A stretch of 43,017 nt of DNA from Lenisia limosa (taxonomy: Eukaryota > Breviatea). Both the position numbers and the translations under genes were made by a program. Of the stretch, positions 10,936-21,000 are shown piece after piece (the first letter of the stretch is position 1; every line of letters starts with the position of its first letter). The stretch covers positions 1-43,017 of the forward strand of contig LPNZ01011560.1 of assembly GCA_001655205.1 (NCBI GenBank). Direction: 5' to 3'. The notes beneath the pieces are model-generated. The model saw nothing but the letters and a program-made list of their open reading frames with translations. It was not told the origin of the DNA and did no database searches.

Positions 10936-11281
10936 TTGTTTTTTTTTTTATTGGTAAGAGTCACAAATACCCTTTCACACTTACTTAAAATGACAAAGTA
11001 TATCGGTTTTTTTTTTTGCTTTGATCATTATTCAGTACCGAATTGTGGACCTTCAAAGTTGCGAAAGAGTACTCTCATTGACTACGAGTTGCTTTTCTTT
11101 GTTCAATGGATTTTTTTAGAATCAATTTCAATCCGATAGTGAATACCATCAGTTTTTTCTACCGGATTTCTTTTCTCAGCATCCCCCCTTTGACTGGGAA
11201 ACCCTTATAAAGGGTTGATCTGATTTCAGATAATATATCGTACAATACATATTGAATAATTTACAGAAACATGGGTATGAC
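10936..11281. other. convergent intergenic region, nothing recognised
   Basis: AT-rich 3' region between the Bud20 stop and the stop of the large coiled-coil gene; long T runs at 10940-10950 and 11008-11017. No gene seen. Confidence 0.6.
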
Positions 11282-14200
11282 CTAAGACTGATGATGCTGT
11301 TTCGCCAAGAAACGCGCGTATTCTTCACTGTTTTGGACAGGGGCTGAATTAGATAAGCGTCTGAGTTGAGAGAAATATACGACCATCACCAAGCCTACCG
11401 AGAGGCCTGAATGCCACTTTCGAGGGGCTTGGAGCGTAGTCACGACCTCGCTGCCACCTGGGCTATGATCCAAGAAACCAAATCATCAGGAATGGGCATA
11501 GTATAGTTGTAGCATACTGCTGGTGTTGGTCTTGGAAAGACTGTCCGTTGTTGGCTTGCACGTTTTGAGGCTGGATCATCAGTAAGGCAATTCCATTAAA
11601 CTCAGAAAGGGGGACGTACCTGGGACAATGGGTGGTTCTGAGGTGCGAACTCCTGGGAGGGCCTTCGACCTCGTGACCTGATGGGTAAGATGTCAATGTC
11701 ATATGGAGGAAAAGTAATAGCTTAAAAAATGACGTTATCGTTGATATAACGTCTAATCTTGTATATTATGCAGTAAATGAATAATGACATTACAAAAATG
11801 TACTATTTTCAAGGCTGTAGTCCAATTGTGAGACAAGATATTCCTGTTGATGGTAAAAAAAGATTTATTTTGTCTATACACGGACCCCCATGCGATATAT
11901 TATGAACATGTAGTATCTCTTGTCAGGTTAGTAACTCCATACCCAGACTTACATATGTCGTTCTTCAGGGTAGTACGGCCCATCTTGCTGTTGAACGTGG
12001 GCGTAGGCATTGTGGATCTATTGTATTAAATAGGGGTGGTGGTGCAAAACGGGTAGTTGGTCACATACTTGCGGAGGTTGGATCGGTTCCGGACCAACAG
12101 AGGTTGTGAGATGAGTTTGCCCCAAAGGTCGGACAGGTATGTTCTATAAGGTTAGATACCACAATAACAAGAATCTACTTCGGCGACATTGTAACCCACA
12201 TGGATAGACGCTGGGGACACGGGGCGATATTGTGAACGGTCGGTGGGGGTGTCTATTGTTCGTTGGCTGACAGCCGACTTCTCTCTTGTCGTTTCACTGT
12301 CTCGAGAAACCTCTCGTCTGAAGAGTTACGTAATGAAACGACATCGCTTGTTGTCAGTGGCACGTGACCTACCCGAACAGAGGTCCCGGGAATCTTGGAG
12401 AGGGCCCGGAGGCATTAAGCTCCTGCTTCACCATGTTTTGAACGTAAGGTCCTAGGCCCTCCATGTATTTACCTGCGAACAAATAAGCAAGAGATCCAAT
12501 ACCCCGATTATACAAAAGTGCCAGTTTTTTTTAATAAAGCACAAGGAAGGTATCCGGACCTATTTCGGCATGGCTGTGATTGATATCTTGCTGCAGCACT
12601 TGACGCTGTTTTGACACAATCTCGGTGGCCAACTCCGCCATCTGAAAGGTAAATACGAGAAAGGACGGCGAACCTCAAGACGACGTTGTGATGAGTCTTC
12701 TTTTGGTTCATTTTGACGGGCAAGTTGTGCAGTGAGGAGCGTCAGAATTGTGTCCAACTAAATTGTAATAACACTCAAGCGGCATGCTATTGCACTGAAA
12801 ATGCTCTTACATACCTGGGGTGAGGAATTGGAAGGAGAGGGTTGTGGCGGTGTGTTTTGAGCAACCTGTATGGTTTCGAGTAACCTTGACAAGTCCTGGG
12901 GAGCAATGGCATACCCGGCCTGGGCGGTCAATATGAAAGGGCATCAAAGCAGGTAAAAAAAGCTGCCACTGATATGTATATCAAAGGTAACGTTTTCATT
13001 GATTCCAACAACTTTCAAACTCCGGATTGGTTCCATATATTATTCGAACTAGCATTTTTTTGACAACCAGGTTACCTCGGCTCTTGAATGAAGACTCGAA
13101 ATGAGGTCGGCAGCCTGGGAGAACCTGGGAGATGCGGGGGCTGACCCGTGATGTAGGGGGGAGGACGGTCGGCTCCGTCTACCCCCAGCCTGGGTTACTG
13201 TCAAAGTGGAGCAAGAGATATCACGACAGACAAGGTATCAGATATCGACAATAATCTGAGTACAAAACACATTGAATTGCGAAATCTGTTAACTTCAAAC
13301 CTCGTATCGAAGCTCCTGGGAGTAGGGCTGGTTGTGGAGTTGTTGGTGGGATGGGTAAGTGGACTGGTGGTATGGGGCCTAAACCAGTCAATGCCATTGC
13401 CTCACGTTGTATTGAAAAGGTCGAATTTGGATGAGTGTTAAAGCCACATTGCTCCACCCACTGAAAGAGGATTGTGACTCTGGGTAGCGGCTGGAGGAGC
13501 CTGAAACGGGTGAAATATATAGTATATCATATGTTGAACCACTTAACGTGGAGCAAATAAAAAATGACGAAATGGAACAGCAACTTGCCTTGAAATGCCG
13601 GATAATACCTGTAGGGTTGAGGGTGATTGTGTTTGCTGAACTTGAGTAGGCATGGTGTGGAGCTGGTTCAATGAGAAAAGAGCCAACACAGGTGAACAAC
13701 TGTATTAGTAACCTACTCTGTTCACGCCCGGGGATTGGGAGTCTCTTAGCGGCAAATGTGGCACGGATGAAGAGACATTCATATTCCGTGGTACAGTTAA
13801 GGAGGTTCGGGAGACATTGCTAGAGGGTGGCAGCTTGTTACGTGATGGGCTGGCTTGGTCCGCTGAAGATGTTATTTCAGCAGTACATACATATCATATG
13901 CAATGGTGCAATACAAAACACCGACCATACCGGGGGAGAAGGATGGCGGAGTCGCATCACTCATTCCTCTGGGCCTGCCATCAGGCAAATGTCCACTGCT
14001 GGCTGCTCGAGCCATGGCCTTGAAACGTTAGTCTGTCCCCCTTGTTTCTCAATGAATATGCGTTGGTTATCCGACGGTTTTATCTACTGAAGAAACGATT
14101 GCCCAACCTTGACAACGGAATGTTCGGGATGGTTACTCAAGTGATCCGTAAGTTGCCGACGGAGTGAAATGACCTAAGGCATTATATGCCGCAATCTATG

Positions 14201-17200
14201 AAGACACCTACCTGTTTCTCAACCTTTGTGACAAGCTTGTTGGCTTCCTCGGCCACCCGGACAGCACCATGGGCAACGGTCGTGTCAGCCTTGTCCTCAC
14301 CCCACCTCTCCACTTCCTGTGCAAGGATCTCAACCTGGTCTGAAAGAGCTGACAACTAAGGTGTTAAGGGGCTCAAATTGGAGAAGCTTTGTAAAACAGA
14401 ATTCAAGAAATATCATTTATCGGTCATCCAAACCAATGAGCCCCATAGTTGCTTCCTCTTTAGTTCACGCCAAACCTTAGTGTCAACATCTCCTTCAGGT
14501 AGTTCTCCAAAGATGCGGTTGACTGGTTTCTAAACTGTAAGAGAAGCATGCAGTTGAGATGCACTGTGAAAATATGAGAAAAATATCAAATTTAGAGGAA
14601 TATTCCGCTCACCACAAAAGTTCCTGAGATGTGCCGATTTAATTGATCATCTAATGAGTCAAATGGTGAAAATGATAAATAAATAAATAAAATGGGAGCA
14701 CTACTAAGAGGAAGCCAACGAACATAAAGAATAAACATAAGAGATATTTGAAATAATATAATCTTAATGATGGAAGGTAGTTGATTTTGGGTAAAATAAT
14801 ACCTTCCAAAGTGTAATATTATGGACAGATTCGACCAGATACAGGCATATAAACCTCTTTAAATATTTCCAAAACTTGACACTACCAGCTTCATCATTCG
14901 CATCTCCTGCCACTTGGAGCTTCAATGACGAAATCTCCTACAGAATATTAACAGATGAACCTTCGAACTGGACGGAATTCCCAGTCACCTGCTTCAGCTC
15001 AGCAGCCCAGGCCGGGAGGGAACTGGAGTCGCTAGTTCCTGAAATGCCACCAGAAGACATGACCTATATCATGACAACTTCAGATACTTGTGATCTAGGC
15101 TACTCCAATAAGCACCTTACCAGTTCTGTTGTGCTTGTGGGAACCTAAAAAGTGAAACTGGCTTGAAAGGGTGAATCCTACATTGTCTGAAGATGGAGTC
15201 ACTTCAGCTTTAGCTGGGGCTTGTGGCAACTTATTAATTCTTGAATGATCAAGGATTAAGGATAAATAAATCATTTTCTTCAACCCTGTGATATGCTCAT
15301 ATGTCCGACTTTCGAGTCGAAATGATGAACGAAAGGGTTCATTTCGAGTGATTCAGAGTATCATTGAAATTATCATACGAGTGTGAAAACGCCCCAAAAA
15401 GTGATATGATAGCAACACCCACTTTTCATTGAGATTGTTTTCAATTGCTTCAATCTGTCCCAATGTCACTGCAGACTGAATGGTCAATTGTCAAAAACGC
15501 ACAAAAGCAAAGCACCTGAGCAGAAGTCTCCAAGGCCTGAAGGCGCTCACTCAAGGCTGACGGTAAAAGTATGGCAATCGAGCGTGCAACCTGAGTTGTG
15601 ATCAAGAGGAAGCTGTTCAAAATCAAATATTCTATTGTTTGTTTTGTTTTTTAATTATATGTCCCATTTTTATTGAGTACAATAATATTAATTGTGTGTT
15701 AATTGAATACAATGATGCCAGTATAGAATAAAGTATATTAGGACTTGGTAGCCTAAGGAGCCCAACCTCATCTTGAACAACTTGTTGAATCACATCAAAT
15801 GAAGGCATTTCAAGCTTGGCAGCTTGGGTGTCCGGAGCTGGGGCAACTGATGGTTCTTCAAAGAGATAAATCAACATTTTATCATCGAATCTAAAGACCA
15901 GTGTCCCTTTTACCGCTTTCTGTCTCAACATGCTTCAACTTGTCTCTGAATACATGAGAGGTAGTTCACCCTTGGGGTGTCATAGAGTTACACCATAGAT
16001 AGCACCCCTACTTTGCGGCATTTGCCTGCATTGAAGCAAGGGCAATCTTCAGCCTGGACACATCCTCGTTCTGTCAACCGTTAACAGCCACCACTGTATT
16101 GTTCCAAAAAGATATAATCCAGATTTGACTTTTTCAACCCTGAACATCCCAAACACCTTGGCAAAGGCAGCAGGCGGAGAAGCCATAAAGCCGGCAATCC
16201 GAGCCTCCAAACGACCCAATCGGTCGGTCAACTGAATGTCACTCCAGTAAATCAACAATCCTGAGCAAATTCAGGAACTTACCTCAGTAATTGATCCGGA
16301 TTCACTGGTTGATGCCTGTGGCGTAAAAAATGATAGCTCACCACCACAACATCTAGAGAATTTACATCACAAACCAGTTTATTTTGAAGGTCTTCGATTT
16401 CCAGAGACTTCTGCTGGATTGTCTCTTGAAGAGACTTGATAGAGTTCTCCAGTCCAGTCATATCAACTGCTGCTGACGGCTGAATATACAGTAAATCTCG
16501 CAAGACTTCAACCCAAAAACCCTGCCTCCTACTGCATCTGAGATGGCCTTCTCAACTTCCTTCTTGGCTTGGTCTATCATCTTCTTGACCATTGTCTCAT
16601 TGACAGAGTCGCCACTGTCAATTTTTGTAGTTGCGAGTAGTTCCTACCATTGGGTTACAAATTGCAAGGTTCAAATTCAGGTTTCCTTGTGGTGTGGTAC
16701 CAGCCCCCCGTACACATAGTATATCATATATACACAGTCAAGCTTCAGGACAAACCTTGATTTTCTTCTCAGCGTCCGGCAATTTCTTATCAATCAGTCG
16801 GTTTGCAATGAGAATGGCCCGACTCAGCTTTTTGAACTCAGGGTCATCTGAGACTTTGGACTGGAGGGGGGGGGGGTAATGAGATGAGAATAATCATTTT
16901 GACTTTAATGAAAACCAAAGAAATGGTCAACCAACATATTTTCCAATATCGCCTCTCCACTATTCAACTTAACCAAGCAAAACAAAATATTCTAGCATCC
17001 AAGCTCTTTATCCAATAATATGCAAACGATTTATGTATCACTGTATGGGTTTCAGTACACACACACACACACACAAAGGATAGATGGCCAATTATATTTG
17101 AGGCACAAGATGGCTGATGGTAATGAATACCAAGGTATCCCCAATCCCCACCTGCGCCGTTTTGGCGGCATCCTGCAGGTCACTCTGCGCTGCCCTAATA

Positions 17201-17630
17201 GCCGCTTCCGCTTCTTCTGCCGCGGAAACCTTGGTGGTAAACAATCTTGTTCAAAAAAAAAAAAAAAAAAAANNNNNNNNNNNNNNNNNNNNNNNNNNNN
17301 NNNNNNNNNNNNNNNNNNNNNNNNNNNNNNNNNNNNNNNNNNNNNNNNNNNNNNAAGAATAACAACTAGTGCAAATTTTGTAACTTTGTTTAAAATCAAA
17401 TTCAAAGCATTCGGTTGTAATGACATTTTAACACAGAGCAAAAAATAACGTTCATACCATGACTGATCAGGAGGGAGTACTTCCAAGTACTTTTCCGCTT
17501 GTTTCACGACTAAATAGGCTATATCTATATATTATTGTTGAAGAGTTGAAGAGAGTGAACTAACTGCGTAAAGGGTAGAAGACAAGACCTTCACCTTGAA
17601 GGATTCAACAAGATTAATACCCTCCCAAGT
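11282..17630 (-). CDS. large multi-exon coiled-coil protein with Pro/Gln-rich C-terminus; 5' end approximate
   Basis: Exons from right to left: LTWEGINLVESFK (about 17594-17632), KQAEKYLEVLPPDQSW, KVSAAEEAEAAIRAAQSDLQ, DDPEFKKLSRAILIANRLID, NETMVKKMIDQAKKEVEKAI, MTGLENSIKSLQETIQQKSL, LTDRLGRLEARIAGFMASPP, DVSRLKIALASMQANAAK, RDKLKHVETES, MPSFDVIQQVVQDE, ARSIAILLPSALSERLQALE, SAVTLGQIEAIENNLNEK, SLPAWAAELKQEISSLKLQV and QVEILAQEVERWGEDKADTT. These are heptad-like coiled-coil segments. The tail (about 14060-11282) is Pro/Gln/Ser-rich (for example GLGPIPPVHLPIPPTTPQP), with one more helical block (DTILTLLTAQLARQ, MAELATEIVSKQRQVLQQD). It ends NSEEYARFLAKQHHQS at 11282. I treat this as one gene because no initiator or stop breaks the series, but two genes are possible. 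Family not recognised; a cytoskeletal or scaffold role would be a guess. Confidence 0.6.
16866..16876. repeat. poly-G tract
   Basis: Run of about ten G within an intron of the coiled-coil gene; similar G runs occur at 6270-6279, 8441-8448, 10108-10119 and 40561-40570. Confidence 0.9.
17057..17074. repeat. (AC)n microsatellite
   Basis: About nine AC dinucleotides in an intron of the large coiled-coil gene. Confidence 0.95.
17273..17354. other. assembly gap (82 N) after a poly-A run
   Basis: N run directly after about 19 A (17254-17272), in an intron of the large coiled-coil gene. Confidence 0.99.
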
Positions 17631-17632
17631 TA

Positions 17633-18064
17633 AGGACCGGGTTCACTTGTGGTTCGCCAGATACTATTATTTTTACTCAGGGTGAAACGGTAAAATGAGG
17701 GGGTAGGTGGGTTATTCACAAAAACAGGATCGCAAGGGATCGCCCACTACCTTTCCTTAATTTTATTTCGTTTTGTTCCTTTCCTGATTTCCCTAGGACA
17801 AAAAAAGCGGTAGCTGCGAAACGATATCCCATGTTTCATTGTTTTCGGTACTAGTACCCCCCCCCCCNNNNNNNNNNNNNNNNNNNNNNNNNNNNNNNNN
17901 NNNNNNNNNNNNNNNNNNNNNNNNNNNNNNNNNNNNNNNGGGTTGCCATCGGGCCATCAACACCAGTTCAACACCCTGGCTTTAGCATACAATAATGAGT
18001 TGCATTTGATGAATGCAATTGCTCACTGCATCTACCTACTCCGCAGAATTGATTGAGGACAACA
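17633..18064. promoter_or_regulatory. divergent upstream region with an assembly gap
   Basis: Lies between the first recognised exon of the coiled-coil gene (-) and the MFSD5 start (+). It contains a poly-C run (17857-17867) followed by 72 N (17868-17939). The first coding exon of the minus-strand gene is probably here or in the gap. Confidence 0.5.
17868..17939. other. assembly gap (72 N) after a poly-C run
   Basis: N run directly after about eleven C, in the divergent region between the coiled-coil gene and MFSD5. Confidence 0.99.
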
Positions 18065-21000
18065 ATGAACCTTTCAACCTCTGTTTTCCTTGGTACATTG
18101 TGAGTCTTTCTTATCATTTTGCACACTAACAATTCAGGTTGGCAACTGTAGGCCTGTATTTGCATTCAAAGTTTTCGAGACCATCCCAGCATACACAACC
18201 CGTCCACATCTCTTCTGAGCATAAGCACGAGTACTATCTTTTGGTTAGCCTGTCATGTGGTTGTGTTATTTCTTCATTATTTTTGTACAGGATGTTTACT
18301 CAAACAGAGAGTTGTGAGATTTTGTTTTACACCCCGCAGAACTGTGGACAAGACCTTCAACGCCTACGGAGGGTTTACATATCAGCTTTTCTTGCTGCTA
18401 GTGGTGAGCTTCTTCTCTCTTTCATTCTTTTGTATCTGGTAACGGTTTGTTACAATTCCTATCGTATGGGCTTGAGGGGACACAGTACAGGATATACAAA
18501 ACTTGCAATATATTCTTTGCACTGCAATAAGAAAAATTGTTCTTTGACACTCACTGTCTACAGCTGGGGAATGGGTTCAGGGAGGCTACCTCTATGCGCT
18601 CTATGACTCGTATGGACTTGGCAGGCATGAAATTGCGTTTCTCTTTGTTGTCGGCCACGCATCTAGTGCATTGCTCTCTTTTGTGGGTCTGGTATATTAA
18701 TCTTAACCTTCCTCGCTTTGGTTTGTTGAGATTATATTGTAAGATTGACAGTTGCATGGGAGGCAGCCCTGTGTATTTGTCTGACAGTTCAGCTTGCTGG
18801 TGCGTTAGCGGATCGCCTTGGTCGGAAGTTACTGTCAACGGCTGCCTGCTTCATCATGGCTGCTGCATGCATTTCAAAGGTTTCTTATCACAAAATTTTT
18901 TAGCCATTTCACTTTCCAGTTCTTTGCCGTATTTTGGGTGCTTCTTCTGGGACGCGTGTTTACGGGAGTCTCAACATCCATCTTGTTCACTGTCTTTGAG
19001 GCCTGGATGGTTGGGCAACATAATAAGGTAGCTTGGGGCTGTATTTGAGTACTTTCGGTTATACTGGAGGATAATTATTTGCGGCCGGGTTGCGCGATAG
19101 TTTCGTGATATCCCCCACTATTTTCTTGAGGAAATAAAAAAGTTGTCCAGGTTGAAGCGCAAATTTGATATAATGTGGAGTTTAGGGGACATACGAACCT
19201 CACCATGTCACCATTTTGTTGAAATCATGAAACCGTTAAAAACAAGTAGCAAAAAAAACATCCAGTTTGAGCTTTGAAACTATATCTGTTGTCGGAGATC
19301 GCAAATCAACCACCATACCAACTTGTCATCAACTGTTGAACTACAAAAAGAGAAAAAACAACTTTTTTTCATTCTTTAAATGTATTTGGATGACTAAGTT
19401 CAGTTCAATTGTTGAATTCATACGAAATTACATAAATGATATAGTACTGCCGCCGGGGCTCCGGTAAAAAATATTCTTCCGTTAACCCAAAAGAAAATCC
19501 CTCATAATACAGTCGATGTTCCCCCCAGGTGAGCTTGCCGTGACGTTTAGAACCGTAACGTCTGCCAACGGTTTAACAGCTGTTGGAATGGGCATCATGT
19601 CGAGCTTATTGGTTGGTTGGGCAGCTCTTTGTGAGATGGCGCTACTCCTTCTTTTAATTATTCTCATTTCCTTGTCCCCCTTACACATACTTGGCATTGT
19701 GGTGAGTGATGTGGGATGAAGCGTCTGGTCTGACCAATTAGGTGTCTGGAATAGGTATCTTGGCCCCATTTGCTGCTGGCACTGTTTTTGCGGTGGTTGC
19801 TGCCGGAATTATTACCATAGTGAGGAGGAGTGAAAGGGTGAGGCGCAGAATGCTGCGTTCAAATGAAATTGAACAATTTAGGATACAATAGTACATTTAT
19901 TATTTAAAAACAGAATATACTATATCATATGATATCATATGTATGTTATATCATGATAATTATATATATGCTATGATAGATTACATACTATTCTTATAAA
20001 TAGTAGAATATGATATGATATGATATGTTGCAAAGCATTTACATGTATATATAGCTAGGTGGATAATGCCAAAATTACTCGTCTGATTTACAGTCGTCAC
20101 CTACCCTTGAATCGCTAAAAAAGTGAAGAGGGCAGTCCATGCTGCCTGAGTCCTTTTTTATTTCTTTTTCAAAAACCCCTTCCTCATTTTAGCGATCACA
20201 TGGTCAATCGTTGTTTTCGGACCTATTGACAAAGTCCGACAACGAGAGATTTAGGCTGAGTTACAAAGCATTATGCTCGTCGGTGAAAAATGTAAAAATG
20301 CGACACCAAAAGTCTGACCAAAAAATAGTGTTGTAATCCGCCTGTTGTCATGCTCGGTTTATTTTATTTTTGTCAAAGGATTTTAGTTTTTGATGTCCGC
20401 AGACTTGGGAGGAGCATTTACCAGAGAAGAATAAGGAAGATGACCTCTCCGAATCATCCGACATATCTCCTTCAGGTTGGAGTTCTGTTCAGGTAACCGT
20501 CTCTGCCCTTCAGGGTGCAAATGACTGTGCATTACAACTTTTTGTCAGTATCCCTCAGAAAGGTTGCGTGAATCGCTCAGACCTAATATTGCCCACTTTT
20601 TGCCAATCAATGTGGATAACGCCTGCAGCATTCTCCAGCAGTGGCACCCCGGGTGAGCTGCAGCCCATCACGCCCCACTATCCAGTCATTGGGGAAACCA
20701 AGGACTTCTTGCCCGAACCGGAGTCACAAGGTATGCTCATTTCCCAAAAAATCCTTGTTTAGTCACTTGTCACTGTTCAGAGCTAAAGCAATCACTTCTT
20801 CGGTGGGATGAATCTAAAGGCCAGCAGACCCAATCAAATAAAACCTATCATTAGTGAATTATGTGAACTTCTCCTTGATGAATGTGATTATGTTGACAGT
20901 TTCGTCTGTAGTAACTGCGTTTCTTTACCTTTGTTCACCTCTCTTATTGCTTTTAGATTTACCCAGTCAAGCCAAGAGCAAACGCACCAAAGTGAGAACT

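Noticed and set aside
11463-11702. KH-domain-like reading (MPIPDDLVSWII) in the coiled-coil gene tail
   Set aside because: That frame hits a stop soon after and lacks the GxxG loop; the in-frame splice gives a Gln-rich tail (QDQHQQWQRGRDYAPS) that continues to the stop.
12243-12455. 70-codon plus-strand ORF starting MGVSIVRWLTADF
   Set aside because: The opposite strand carries an exon of the coiled-coil gene (YMEGLGPYVQNMVKQELNAS), so this is its shadow.
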